DNA from: Agarophyton chilense
Lineage: Eukaryota; Rhodophyta; Florideophyceae; Gracilariales; Gracilariaceae
DNA length: 64,000 bases
NCBI GenBank assembly: GCA_030374765.1
Contig: JARGXX010000077.1
Coordinates: 496,001-560,000, forward strand
Direction of reading: 5' to 3'
Shown here: piece after piece, positions 22,740 through 35,144 of the stretch
Numbering within the stretch: the stretch's first letter is position 1
Layout: each line of letters starts with the position of its first letter
The notes under the pieces: model-generated
Databases searched by the model: none
Seen by the model: only the letters and a program-made list of their open reading frames with translations
Told to the model about the DNA's origin: nothing
Program-made: the position numbers and the translations under genes

Positions 22740-24560
22740 ATGGAGAAGCAACCCGACGTTGTGTCATATGTAGACGTGCATAGCCGTTAGGGGGTTGCTC
22801 CTATGGTTGCATGTGGTTGTGAACCTTAGACTCCACCAGTGGGCGTTCGGAGTTGGGGAACTTCCGTTACAGGAAGGGCAGGTGCCGCCTGGGTGGGTCC
22901 AACCGCGAGGTGAGGCTGGAGAGTAGCGTTGCCAGTGGTAACGTTGCCGGTATGCGTGTGGATTTAATTCTTGCCCTCAAGACAACCACTCAGGTGGTAA
23001 TAATCCCAATCATTTAGGAGGTGATGATCCCGAATGGAGCGTTTAGCTTCCCTATGTATGGGTAATTCCCAAGATCTCAGTACGGTACTGACATACTCGA
23101 ATAAATTCCAAGTTCCTTCTGCATTCTTCTTGCTTCTTATTCCATCTTCTAATCTATTCTTCAAATTTCTTTCCTTTCTTCTTTCTCTTCCTTATCTTCC
23201 TTATCTTCCTTTTTTTCCACCACGGTGGTTCAACTATCTCGCCGGGGCGTTAGCGATTGTTCGAGGGATCCCTGTCAGCGTTCATCGGTGATACGGAAGC
23301 ACTTCTGAACGTGATAGATGACAAAGAGGTTCATCTGCGTGGTTCTCGAAACCATAATCGTACCATCGAGCAGGGTTCTGAATTCAAACACCCGAATTGT
23401 ATGAATTGTCCCTAATGTGACAGATACCGTATCCCTGCTAGTAAACCTTCCAGTTGGGCCGCGTTTGTCACGCAGCCTACAGTCCCAGATCAGGATCTGA
23501 GTCGCGCTCCACTACCTTTGTTCTTTTACTAATCCAAGTGGTGAGGAAGTTGACGTCGGAGACCATTTAGGCATTAATGCGCCGTGCACAGGAGACGTGA
23601 CCCCTTGTGAGCTGATTGATATATCTCTTGACGGGGAGGCCGTCCTTCCACTTATGCGTTACTAATGATATATGAGAGCGTCCAGGCTATGGCGTATTAC
23701 ACGTTCTCACGTGAGGGCTTGCGCGGCAACGTTGTCGGTGAGATCTGACGCTACGGCGTTACAGTACCGCTTCCAACGTTTTCTCAGAAGTTTTGGTATT
23801 TATTTTGTCCAATTATCGGGAAGGTGGATAGACTGTATCTCCCTGTGGAGCTTTGGCGCTGCGACGTACTCTATTGGAGATCTCCACCTCACTTGGCAAC
23901 GAGTTAATTACCCTTTTGGAGTGTGAGTTGTTCGTATACTGCTTGTCCTGAGCGACATTATCAGGGTGTACCTTAATATTCTCCTTCCCCTTTTCAGATT
24001 GAGCAGAGGAGGGAGCGGTAAGGAGTCCCAATCAGTCACGATAAAGACCACCCTGTGGCTTTATAGTGGTTTCCGTTAAGATAGTTCCCGACAAGAGAGG
24101 CAAATCAGAGAGTCCCCGAGTGAGGTGTGACAAGACAGAAGGTCTTGTGTTCACTGGAGCTGTCTGAGCCACTGAGATGTGCCTCGGAACACTAATAATG
24201 GTTGTGGGTTTTGTACCAACAGCAGATGTTTTTAAGGCCGTAAATGGGGCCATAAAAACGCAGTTTCGATAGATTGGATGTTGAGAATCTGTTATATTCT
24301 CTGCAATGCAGTCGTCCATAATAGAAAATATCTTGAAGAGTCCCTATGCGATGAGGGACAGTTTGTGGCGTTTCTCCTTACCGAGATTTCAGTGTACCTT
24401 ACAGATGAAGACATAGTCACCCGATTTGATCGCTGGTGCCGTACTGCGTAGACGAGAGCCAAAACCACGCTTTCCAGCGGCTTGAGCACGGGCCATTGAA
24501 CTAAGAGCAGCTGTAATCTACTTTCTCAGCAACTCTTTCCACTTGTGGCGTCAATCCTTC
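22740..24560. other. Convergent spacer of element B, no gene recognised
   Basis: The interval lies between the plus-strand ORF and the first recognisable integrase block on the minus strand. It should contain the integrase C-terminus and both 3' ends, but I could not identify a GPY/F or chromodomain motif. A CTT/TCC-rich stretch occurs at 23150-23215. Confidence 0.4.
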
Positions 24561-24572
24561 ACGGAAGGGAAG

Positions 24573-25400
24573 TTATCCAGCGTAGACTGGAGTTCCATTT
24601 TGATAGGAGGCGGAGAATGTTATCAAAAACAATTCTAATGGAGTCAAACCCGATGTACGATGTATCGGCGTATTGTTCATGAGATTTAAAGCGTAAGAAC
24701 ACAGATCCCACCGTTTGGGATAATCCGCAACGTTAGGAAGGAGGCATGCGGATACCTTCCGGGTAGACCGCAGGGTTCTTTCAATACACTGTAGATAGCA
24801 GGTCGTTGTGAAGAGATTATCTATTTCGAGAAGCCGACACACGTCCTCGAAGAATTGCGATGTGAAATGGGTTTTGTTTTCTTACAGAAGATGACCTGGT
24901 GCGCCGTATGCAAATACCGATGGGTTGAAAAGCTTTTCCAACCGTGAAAGTGGAAATATTTCTTAAGAATACCGTCCGACCCAACTTTGAGAAACGCTTT
25001 GTAGAAACTAATACAAATTTTTTCTTACATCGGATGGTGTGTAGGGGTCAGTAATATCGACAGAGACAATCTATAGAGGAGCCCGTGCCCAGGAACGTTT
25101 CAACTTCGCTGAGTGTTTGTGTAGTTCCACTCATTTCATAGATCATTTGGTAAAAAAACCACACTGTTGCTTAGCAATACACAGCCATAGCTGGCCAAAA
25201 AAAGTTCCTTCGCTAACTGAGGTAGATTTGGCCTAGTGCGATAGTTGAAATGCTCCACATTGTCAAGGATCGGAAAAACTACTTGTAGGGAGAACTGCAG
25301 CCTTTTGTCAGTGTATCCAATGTCATTTTTCTGGAGAGGGATTTGTGAGCAACCGTTAAGATAGGAATGTATTTTCTACAGAAGAGATCGCGCCGCTTTT
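24573..25400 (-). pseudogene. Integrase of element B
   Basis: The block 24842-24573 reads LEIDNLFTTTCYLQCIERT, then VADYPKRWDLCSYALNLMNN and TSGLTPLELF, the second half of a Ty3/gypsy integrase core. The conserved YHPQ.NGQ.ER is damaged (CYLQCIERT). The first half (24850-25400) is present only as scattered pieces. Confidence 0.7.
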
Positions 25401-25639
25401 ATTTAACCATCTTCTTCGGGGGTATCGCAACGAAATTTCCCAGAGACGGCTTCTCAGTTTCGACAGCGACGAGAAACGTGTCCCAGTCAACATTCGATTC
25501 GCGGTCTTCAGGCAATGTGTCGTGAATCCTATTCGGTCCATTCGGTGCTGGATCAAGGAAGATGCACGTTATATCATCTCTATCGACCGACAGAGCTTTT
25601 CCATTCGTTGGTGAGCGTTGCATCGCGTCTGCTTGCAAG

Positions 25640-25951
25640 TTTTGCGTGCCCTTCTTGTTGATCACCTGAAACTCATATTTCTCCATGCGGTGTCTCCAAC
25701 GCATTAAGCTATCCGACTGTTCCGAGACAATTGAAAGCCATCAAGAGGAGTAGTGCTCTTTGTTGACAGAAAAATGAACACACATGAGATAGTAGCGGAG
25801 AGTAGAAAAGTCTTACATATGTGCAAGACACTCTTACTTCAACACGTAGTTGTTGCGTTAGTCGGCATTCAGCGAACGTGGTGAAGACCAAATGGATTAA
25901 ATTCACCTTAAGGCGTTGCATGAAGGAAAGAACAACGTAGTCGGTAGTCAT
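25640..25951 (-). pseudogene. RNase H end of element B
   Basis: A block around 25704 reads MRWRHRMEKYEFQVINKKGT followed by QNLQADAMQRSP, equivalent to the RWRLRL..YEF and K.G..N..AD.LSR end of Ty3/gypsy RNase H. The upstream part is broken by frame changes. Confidence 0.7.
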
Positions 25952-26249
25952 CAGAGTCTGTTTCTACTGCAACCTGTAGTCCGTATTTCAGTTATGATAG
26001 AATCGGTGTTTATGTGACAGCCTCAATAAGAGAATTAAAAGCTTCTATCTGGGCGGAGGTGAAGGTTTCCGACATAGGTAATTGGCCTTTTTGCGGAGGC
26101 GCTTTTAAGGGCTCGGCGATGCCCCCAGAGTTAGGTGAACATCGTCGGTAGACGTTGATCAATCCTAAAGAGAAACGTCGTTGGTTCTGAGTTATTGGCT
26201 CTATCGCTAGACGAAGAATTTTTACTCCAGCTTTCTCGATTATACACTA

Positions 26250-26800
26250 TGCGGGACGGATATTTTGACCGAGATACTTTACAGTATCTGCGAAGAAGTT
26301 GCATTTTCTCAACTTGAGTTCAATCCCAGCCTCACGTATCATGGTCATAATAATTTTGACATGAATGACGTAGTCATCCGGATTATCTAAGAAAAAATGA
26401 TATCGTCTAGATAGACCAGTCATGTACTCCTCTTGCGGTCTAGTAGAATATCTAGAGCACGTTGTAAGGAAGCGTGAGCATTGGTCACACCATAACGCAT
26501 CCGTTTCAAACGGTAGATTCCCAAAATGGCAGACAGAAGTAATCTTTTTCGTGGTCCTATTCTTTGACAGAAACTTGCCAGTAGCCCCAATTGGCGTTCA
26601 GAACCAAAAAACGGTTTCTGTGTTGAGCGAATCGATGTATTAGCCTATTCGTGCAATCAGATACACGGTCTTGACGGCTACATTGTTCAAGCGACAGTAG
26701 TTGATACAGAGCCAACAGAACTTTTCTGGGTTTGGAGCAAGTACAACTACAGATTCCAACAGCGACTGAGTCGGTTCGAGCATTGCAGCTCAAAGAATTT
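26250..26800 (-). pseudogene. Reverse transcriptase of element B
   Basis: VLNANWGYWQVSVKE (near 26560) is the classic palm motif. The catalytic VYLDDIIFFLDNPDD is intact at about 26405-26360 in a frame open down to about 26250, ending KYLGQNIRPA before a stop. The fingers part (26793-26650) is scrambled by frameshifts. The active-site residues thus survive while the whole gene is broken. Confidence 0.8.
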
Positions 26801-27038
26801 TGTCTAGCTGGAACTTTTCCCCTTCAAGAGCCTTTGAGTTTGCCTTACAAAGATGATGAGCAAGCGGTCTAGTGTTCGGATACAATTCTATCTGGTGCTT
26901 CATCGTAATTATCTTACCAGTAGAGCCACTTCACATAGTTGTGAACTCTCGTAACATGTCACGGAAGCGTTCACATTGCGAATCCAGCACAGTGAGAAGG
27001 TCAAGTGTCTTGAGTTCTTCCACGAGGTTTATCTGGTT

Positions 27039-28870
27039 CTAGCTCGTTGAGCCGGGGACTCTCTCTGCTTTGACAAGTTCTTGTTCCAAAGTACTGGATG
27101 ATTGAGTGACCATGTTTTCTCCCTTCTCAGAGTGAAAGAGTCCGAGAATATCAGCCGGAGACATCTCAGTAGGAAACACGGCGGTGAGGTGATGTATGAC
27201 TGACCCAATAACTTGATTTTCTACCAGTAATTTCAATATGCCGCCTAGATTGGCAACCAAAACGATGAACTGTTTATTTGGTTCAATATGAGCGACGGCA
27301 TTCGTTACAATAAATCGATATTTATCTTATAACGACTGCAGGTGTTAAATAACATAAAGTCTGTGTTGACGGGAGTTGACAGAAACTCAGACCTGGGACT
27401 CAGGCGGGATTCATATCGACGCAGTTATGCAGAGCTTGGTAGATTTCAGTGAGGCCGAACCGCCTTCCGCTTGCGCAATTTGCACCAACTCTCAAATACG
27501 TGGTTCTCCTTCGATCTTCTCGATATCAGCTCCGCAGAGTTCGGATTGAGGGATCCATTCGATCAATTTATAGAATGGAACGCTTTCCAGAGTAGCAAAC
27601 ATTACCACCACGGTGGAAAACCTTATTCAGACCAACGGAGGACTCTGTTTCTGTTTCTCCATGCTTCTTGTGGGTGCGACAAATAAAGAGAATAGCCGTT
27701 TTTATCGCTTTATTAGAGGCATAGAACCTAAAGAGATATAGCACAGCTTTTGGTCAGCACATATCTTCTCCATCGGAAGTTCGGGATGAACCTCCCTTAG
27801 AGTTGTACTGATCCTGAGCTGTACCACGTAGAAAGCACAGTCGCGCAATATAAACCTGACCTTAATTCAAACCACCTATGTTGCCATCCAGGACAAAGCA
27901 TGCAAGGATATCCAACAACACGATGGGGTTTTCTGCAGAAAAAGATCGCTGTCGGAGGGAAAGCTTCATGGGCCTTATGCAGTTCTTCATTATACCTGTG
28001 CCTGAAGTTGTACGATCATATGAGCAGTCCTCCAGCCGATAATATCGATAGGATACCTTGTTTCCTGGTCAGAGAGTTGGTACACTTCTGTTCCTTTAGA
28101 CCAGTTTCTTTCATTCCCTAAGCATGGATACCAACTACACCTTGGGTATCAGACGACCGTTTGGAAAGAGACGAGTACCTTCAATAATCGTTCTCTGATG
28201 GGAAATCTGATGAAATAGACCGATTCGAATTGTCAGAGATCCGTGAAAAGCAGAAGAAATCCTAGAAATCGGCATGGTATATGGCTTGCTTCTTACGCTC
28301 TCGACGTTTGTTATCTTTTTGGCTGTGCTTCGAGCTTTCCGAGACAGCAATCCGCTTCTCGGAAACGTTTTCACCCATCGAGATAGTTCGCTTTATCTTC
28401 TGTAGACAGAAATTGACAGTATCGAATCAGATTTTAACGTTTTCCACCAATTCGGCTGGACTACAGAAACATTCCAACAGTGTGTGAACATCCGCCCGTA
28501 GAAGACGAAGGTCTTCGAAAAAACCCTTCATAGAAAGGTTTCGAACCTGACACTCAAGCCTTTTAAATACTCTAAAAAGACAATATGGGCCTCACGCATC
28601 ACCGCAAACGGCTTTCGTATGACCGCTTCACCATCAATATGAACTTTTTCTTCCTGTGTTGTCGCAAAATCTGCGAAGGCGTGCGTCTCCGCGGTTGGAT
28701 CCAGTTCATCCTCAGAAATTTTTCCTTAATTCGAAGCCTTTGGCGACTGATTTCGACTCCTTAAAGATCCTTGGTCGTTAACTTCGGGTTTGAGGCTACC
28801 CATATTTGGGAGGCTAGTGACGAAACTCTCCGGAGAGCTGAAATTTGTGCACGGTGTCACGTCAGAGGCG
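27039..28870 (-). pseudogene. gag-protease region of element B
   Basis: Short minus-strand blocks fill the stretch between RT and the right LTR (27260-27039; 28374-28135 with a basic KARSTAKK segment). They sit where gag and protease should lie, but no DTG motif or zinc knuckle was found. Assigned by position only. Confidence 0.4.
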
Positions 28871-29059
28871 AAACGGCACCGCATTTGGGTAGGATTGGCA
28901 TACGAATGCCGTGGTTAAATATGAGAACTGTTAGAACTGTGTCCCGGTAAACCCAATACTTCCATGAATGGCCATCAAACTATGAAATCGAAAATGAAGA
29001 TCAAAGATAACTGACACACGAATATCGAGACCATTTTCTAGAACAAAAAGCAAAGATGT

Positions 29060-29690
29060 ACTTATTTTCGTTCTAAGTCGGGAGACCACTTTGTGTTGCA
29101 AGTTCCGTAGACCAAGCAACCAGAAGACGTTGGATATTTTTTGTTCTGAGGGGTTGCACAGCAACGGAATTTCTCCAGGAATTAACGACGAAGTCGGATG
29201 ATAGGCCCGCGTCAAACCGGCACAACAAGCAGCGGAGCTGAAGGGGAAGCAGTGAGTGAAATGGTAAAAACTCTTGGTGGGTAAGTCTACTGTGGAAAAC
29301 ACGGCCCAAATGCCGACGAGATTTGTTGCACGCGAAAGTGGAAAACACTTAGAGGAGCAAGAAATCGGTTGGTTAAGATTTATTGGGCAGTAAGGCGAGG
29401 TCGCCGAGCTATTATACAGCGTACAATACAACAGTAAAACTCCCACTTTAATACAACTATCGCAGATAAAGTATATAAACTAACCAGCAGTACTGGGCGC
29501 CCATGTGTACACGTCAAGGGCATAACCAGGCCATTTGGAAATGATGCTCTCCGAAAGGGGCAAGAATCATAACAACGCGCAAACAGTAAAATTTTTCAAG
29601 TCGTTGGAAACCACCCTCGCGAAGTATGCAATTAACATCTCCGTAAATATAGAATTGACGACTGTTGATCAGTAGACACTATCAAAGCTA
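29060..29690 (-). repeat. Right (5') LTR of element B
   Basis: Partner of 20800-21530. The region just inside it toward gag (minus strand, around 28955) reads TGGGTTTACCGGGACACAG, which could be a primer-binding site, but the LTR terminus next to it is not a clean CA, so this is uncertain. Confidence 0.55.
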
Positions 29691-29700
29691 CTCTCCAACT

Positions 29701-29720
29701 TCTCTGCTCCGCAGCAGAGA
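29701..29720. repeat. Hairpin at the outer edge of element B
   Basis: TCTCTGCT and its exact reverse complement are separated by CCGC. It lies just outside the right LTR-like repeat. It may be chance or the relic of a terminator or transposon end. Confidence 0.5.
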
Positions 29721-29724
29721 AAGA

Positions 29725-30690
29725 CTCATGTCGTTTACCTACTTCCAAACTGAGCAGATGAAAAATAAGTCAATCTGTCATCGTAATATTCTGGTACACT
29801 AGACAGTGCACTCGTTTATTTCCGGAGTAACAGCATCGTTTGTTCGAGATTAGGCCACGTGGACGCTGCATGCGATTCTTTGTGCAGAAATTAAAATCTA
29901 CATATCTATCCAAAGAAGCATTTGCTTTTCTTTTTACATTTATCGAGTTACTTTGCACTTGATTGTAGCAGTCAATTCCATGAGGTAGTTAGTAGGGAAC
30001 CCGTATTTTGAACTAAACCTTTTCAAGCCCCCCAAACAATCTCACCCAGAGCTCAGTAGCGCTTACTAAATTGCATCTCCATGTCATACTATGTGCATTG
30101 AAACGCGAAGCGTCTCAATACAATACAACATTCTTCCATACTTACACAACGGTAGTGACTACTTTTAGTGAAATACCCATTCCACCCAATCTGGTTACAT
30201 ACTCTGCCCAGGTTCTCTCTGTGGAACCTAAAGTCGTACAAGCCCTGCTCACCTGAGTAAACGTTGATGTTAAAAGATGTATTTCTAATGCACAGAAAAC
30301 GAAAATTAATGTTGAAAAGATCAGCACATGCTCTCTTAGCGCGGCTCTAGTATTTCGATAGGAGCGCTGTTTGAGCATCTAGATACAGTGCAAACAGAAA
30401 GCGCTTCTTTGTTTTATGCTTTCAGGTTAGAGTCTTTTCGATGAGAAAGGCTTCTTGTCGCACCATGGGAGCGGCCCTTCTTCATGGGTTATACGCTTCT
30501 CTTTTCAGTGTCCGACCCTTCGAAATCATTCCTGTTCGTGATATGCATACCAAATATTCGTTTTGCTGCTTTCATTAACTTAATTTTTACACTGGTATAC
30601 CACATTTGTACCAAAACATGTTTTGCGTAAATCCTCTATTTCATGCCTGCACAGATGCGTTCAGTGGTATGCGAGAAAGGCAATCTCTGA
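29725..30690. other. Unassigned AT-rich DNA, possibly decayed integrase region of element F
   Basis: It lies downstream of the RNase H remnant of element F on the minus strand, where integrase would be expected. I could not recognise an integrase motif. A minus-strand open frame at 30378-30142 has no known domain. Confidence 0.3.
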
Positions 30691-30759
30691 AAAAATGAAG
30701 AAGTTTAGGTTGAAGAGGAACCTTCCGAGTATTGAAAGACCAAATGAGATCTAGCCATT

Positions 30760-31560
30760 TTGCTTTTCAGCCATTATTTTGTTCTTCGAAAGAAGCTTTT
30801 CCCAACTAGATCATCGGTGAACACATCAAAAGTGTTGTTCTCAAGGTAACAACGAAATCGTTGTAGGGAAAACACAAAAGCAAGAACGTTCATTTGCAAG
30901 GTAGTTTTGGTATGCAGGACTCAGCTTTCTTGACATGTTACTGACTACCACATCCTTTTCATTCTAATCCAGCTAGGTCATTATGGCTCCTACGACAACT
31001 TTTGAGGCAATAATGCGCACACATAACGGCTTAACCCTTTTTGTGGCGATCAGAACTGGAGAGGTTGTCCCGGCGTGTTTCAGATCAACAAAAGCTCTTT
31101 CTGTACTTGAAATATGGTAAGCGATGGGTTTGGAGCGTGCTTGATAGTGAAAGAGAGACAGGGATACGCAATGCGGGTCTGAGAAGGAACTGTTATCATT
31201 ATTGTTAAATGATCTACGATGTTGGATAGTGACACCGTTGCCACAAATGCATTTTTGAGTTGTTGCTATTTTATTTGAGACATTTTGTGTGCAAATGAGT
31301 GTAATTAGAACTAATAGGAAACTGTTTGATCCTTCCTAGATCTCTCATGACATAAGTACGGAACGGTAAAGCTGAGGGTTCTGAACACAAGAACATGTGA
31401 GTAGTCAACAATCTGCTGAATTTCATGTTCTGCTCCATTATCACATGCCCTCTTACCAGCACTCTTCTGGATTGAACGAGGTAGCGCGGCAGCACCACCA
31501 GAAAACCATTTGATGATCCTTCGAGTGAATCGTACTAGGCCAAGAAAGCTCCGTGGTTCT
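30760..31560 (-). pseudogene. RT end and RNase H of element F
   Basis: In the minus strand around 31000-30850 a readable string includes KVVVGAIMTSLD, then VVVSNMSRKLSPAYQNYLAN, the RNase H signature (V.Y.SR.LS.AE.NY...E). It is followed by a damaged HTDH-like region. The part from 31560 to 31050 is mostly unreadable. Confidence 0.6.
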
Positions 31561-32330
31561 GTTAATGTCCGAGATCTGCTTCAGAGACAGACCACTACAA
31601 CATATTCCAGACTCACGCGCAATCCTTCTTCACTTACGATCAACTCGATAAATTATGTCTCTTTTTGCATGAAGTAGCTTTTATTTTGGATGGCATACCA
31701 CTCGTATTCGCGCCGATGCTGCAAGACGGCACGAATGTGTTGCGAAAATTTTTTTTTTCGTCTGATTGTAGATTAAAAGACCGTCTATGGAAAAAACTGG
31801 AAAGTGGTTCATTAAGTCCTATAGGACCCCATTCTTCGGAGTTTGGAACGTAGCGGGTGCATAACAAAAAACCATGGGCATGAAGAGATACTCATACACA
31901 TATTACTTCGTTTTGAATACTGTTTTCTTCACAACTGATGATTTCATCCGAATTTGGTGAAAGCCTTTCCTTAGATCAAGTTTCGAGAAAATTGTTCGCT
32001 GTCTTAAACGAATATAAATTTCATCAGCACAAGGTGGAATATCATCAATTCGTTTTGTTATGTTGTGGGGTGCACGATACTCCGAACCTCGACGGAGAGG
32101 TCGACTGACTTCTTTGTCAAAAAACCAAAACGCACATGGAGGAGATTTGCTTGCTTGAATCTTTTTACTTCTCATTAGATTGTCGACATGTTCCCTGGCT
32201 GCAACAAGCTCTGCATGCGATAGGTGGTAAAGGGGGATGGCTAGGAATTTTGCATGTCTGTCAACGATGATCTCGTGGGCGATGCTGCGTTCGGGCGGGA
32301 TCGCTTTAGGCAGTTATTCCTGGAGAACAT
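31560..32330 (-). pseudogene. Reverse transcriptase of element F
   Basis: The clearest block (32175-31903) reads PPCAFWFFDKE, RGSEYRAPHNITKRIDDIPP and RTIFSKLDLRKGFHQIRM, diagnostic of Ty3/gypsy RT fingers and palm. Upstream, PPERSIAHEIIV near 32300 is the usual entry into RT. The catalytic LDD box near 31780 reads as SIDGLLIYNQ, so the second Asp is lost. Multiple stops follow. Confidence 0.8.
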
Positions 32331-32587
32331 CTGAACACTCATTGGACTGACCACGTAGATCTGGGTCCTCACCGGTGGGTAGCCCTGTCTTTTTTTCTTT
32401 TTTCTTGGCCCAACTGCTGCACCCTGACTTTTTTTAAAATCACAACACGATATAGTTCTGCGCTACGCTTAGGCGCTTGTAAACCTTTGCGAAACTTTTT
32501 AACACCAATTTTGGACACAACCGCTCTCTTATTCAGAGACACCTTGAATGCATGAAGTACTTACCACTGAACGAAACTGTTTGTAGT

Positions 32588-33175
32588 TCAAAGATGGGTT
32601 CGGATTCTCATCCACATGCCATGGAATTCCCAGCACAATACTTCATAGACGCAATCTGCGATGATCCAGTTACTACAATACGTGAAGGAACCAATTTCTA
32701 CAGTTCCTACAAGAATAAGCTCATTTTCCACTATCAAAGCACTGCCCTTCGAGTGGAACACCTCAACCACAACAGGAAGAATTGGTACAGAGCGGCGATT
32801 TCGTTCCAAGACTTCCCTGGAACGTACATTGGAACTACATTCATCATCCATTAGAATTAACGCGCTGATATTAATAGAATTTTCAAAAATCAGCGATAGC
32901 GGCTCGCAAGGGACAATACTATCAAAATCATTAACATTCTGCAATGACCAGTTCACTTTAAACTCTGGTCCTCTCAACGAGTATTTAATACTTTCGAAAG
33001 GATTCTTTAGTTTCCTGATCTGTCCATGGCACCCTACAGGAATATATTGATAATCCATAGCTTCACTAATCTCTACATTAGTGACAGCTGGATTATTTTT
33101 AAGCACCCGCTCAGATTTTCCAGGGTCGTCACCCTGATTTGTGACATTGAAAGCTAGCATTATATTTAATATCAT
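32588..33175 (-). pseudogene. Aspartic protease region of element F
   Basis: A 195-codon open block. LILMDDECSSNVRSREVLER occupies the position of the L.D.GC/T...S active-site loop of retropepsins, and VYEVLCWEFHGMW matches the later D.LLG..WH hallmark. The motif reads D-D-E-C where D-S/T-G or D-D-G-C would be expected, so the enzyme is probably dead. Intact reading despite the decayed RT next door is unusual. Alternative: a coincidentally open frame in a relic. Confidence 0.6.
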
Positions 33176-33599
33176 TCAAAAGCACATTGCAGCGAAAATC
33201 ACGAGCGCTGGCCTGTGCGTTTTCGATCCATACGAATCCGACTATCATTAGCTACATTTCTGTGCAAGTTATGAGTAGAGAGCCGTGTGACAGCAGCTTC
33301 CTGCCTCATTGCAATCTTTGCAGCCTCTTCAAAAAGAATTTGATTCTATTTTCAAACTCCAAATCCATTATTTGGCTTCAGTCCCCAAAAAGACGTGTCC
33401 CACTTTACGCCAGCGCTCCAATCGAGAAAAGTCAGTACTAAACTCCGGAAATTCGAAAGACGCGAAGTTACAGTTGACTTCTGTTTGCAAGGGGAAAGGG
33501 CATCACAATCATGTCGTTCATGATCATCTGGAACAAAAACATTTCTGACTGCTTCCTTGAACTCCGTCCGCGTCTCGGGCTTCTGGTTAGATTTTCATA

Positions 33600-34630
33600 T
33601 TGATACTGTAAATTGATACAAATTACACAAAGAACTCATATCTCTTGGAAATCAACGGCGCTGCGAGCCGCTGTCAAATATATTCGTCACGAAGCGATGC
33701 AAGGATGTGTTTTTGAAGCGTAATAAATGTTTAATGTTTTCTTATTTTCTTCCACAAGGTGTACTGTTGCATGCAAAATCAGGGGTTTTAACACTAACAC
33801 ATATAATATAAAATTAGAAATTCTCATGACGAGAAGTGAGTTCAATTTTATGTTAGAGAAAGACATCTATGAACTTTTTTCACTCGAAAAAGACCTATAA
33901 AAGTTTTCCTGCATGTAAGCAGTTGATATTGAAGTCAAATATAGCTTTTGTTACTGCTTTCTTTGAAAATTATGAGCTTTTGCCTCAACTCCAAGTATTA
34001 GCGAAATCTATCTAAATTGAATTCGACATCGGCAAACTCAAACACAAAACCAGTTCCATATAGTGCAAAGGTTTTCATATACTGGCAATTTTGTGGGTTT
34101 AAAAAATATGTAATACTTTGTTATGGATTCTAGTGACATTAAAATGCATTCCGATTAGAAGTTATAGATGTACAAAAATTTCTGATTATTATGACAGATA
34201 TCTCAACTTTGAGGTGCAGTTTATGTTGCAAAACGCCTGTTGAAGCGAAATTGTAGATGATCTGAAGTCTCATGATATTGTATTTTCGAATAAGTTCTCC
34301 TTTCGGAACACGATTTGAAACGATCGACGTTGTCGTATATTGGCATAAGACTTTACCGTTGAGGTTATCGACCTACGGTGATCACCGTAGAAGAATGAGT
34401 TCAGGGGATCATCGGGCGAGAAGCTTCGGGCGAGCTACCATCCATGTGTTGACAACCACGTAGCAGTATCGACATATAACTTCTCGTTGAGAAATTGGTA
34501 ATGTTTTTAAGTATAACATTATTTATTACATTACTGCAATTGCCACCTATCACTGTAGCTAGTGCTGACCTGGTCTTTTACACTAGGTCCGAGAACGTGA
34601 CTTGCTGGTCCCACCCGAATGATGTGTAGA
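33600..34630. other. AT-rich DNA without recognised gene; contains a perfect 18-bp palindrome
   Basis: No coding family is recognised. CTACGGTGATCACCGTAG at 34373-34390 is an exact palindrome without spacer. Confidence 0.5.
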
Positions 34631-34639
34631 GTGCAGTAC

Positions 34640-35140
34640 ACTGCCCATAGTGAACTGCACCTCGCTGTAGTATAGTGGCGGATGTAGCATCCGCTATTTG
34701 GGGAAAACCAGACTCCTGCGACAAAGTTTGGACTGCAGATGTGGTGCTTGAAGCGAAGGAAAAAGATGTGGTAGAGCTACAACACCAGCGAGGTGAAAGT
34801 AAGTTGAAATACTACTACTCGCCAGAGATGGTGAACAGTACACTGTATATTGCGGATTGGACATGATGAATGAGGTAGCTCGAGAGGTAGTTTTTGGCTG
34901 ATTTTCTAATATAGCTTGTCCAGATCTCCGGTTACGGAGTTCTAAGCGAAGAACGATGGGTCATGATACCCATGTTGGCTCCTTCATTTGGAGTCGGAGC
35001 TGACCTCTGGTACTTTATATACTGTATGCCAAGGTGATATCCCAAAGAATATGTAAATAATACACAGTGGTCACCCACTTAGCCAGACCACTGTATGGGG
35101 ATGGTCCCTAATTGATTTCTAGCCATAAAGGGTAGTAAAA
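34640..35140 (-). repeat. LTR relic of the element A family
   Basis: It aligns with the LTR-like segment at 18270-18750 over its whole length with gaps. No gag or pol lies beside it, so it is a solo LTR or a fragment. Confidence 0.5.
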
Positions 35141-35144
35141 TATG

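Larger units (their letters stand above)
20740..29690 (-). mobile_element. Ty3/gypsy LTR retrotransposon B (degenerate, minus strand)
   Basis: Long, diverged direct repeats lie at ~20800-21530 and ~29060-29690. Between them are minus-strand gag remnants (28870-27700), pol with RT (26800-26250), RNase H (~25950-25640) and integrase (~25400-24570), plus a plus-strand ORF (21640-22730) next to the left repeat. The span of about 8.9 kb equals that of element C. Order and size fit one element whose 5' LTR is on the right. All domains are broken. Confidence 0.7.
30760..33560 (-). mobile_element. Ty3/gypsy retrotransposon F remnant (minus strand)
   Basis: Order on the minus strand: a gag-like end (33560-33180), protease (33175-32588), RT (32330-31560) and RNase H (31050-30760). 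Its RT and protease differ from elements A-D, so it represents a separate lineage. No LTR was found. The protease ORF is open over 195 codons while the RT and RNase H are full of stops. Confidence 0.7.
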
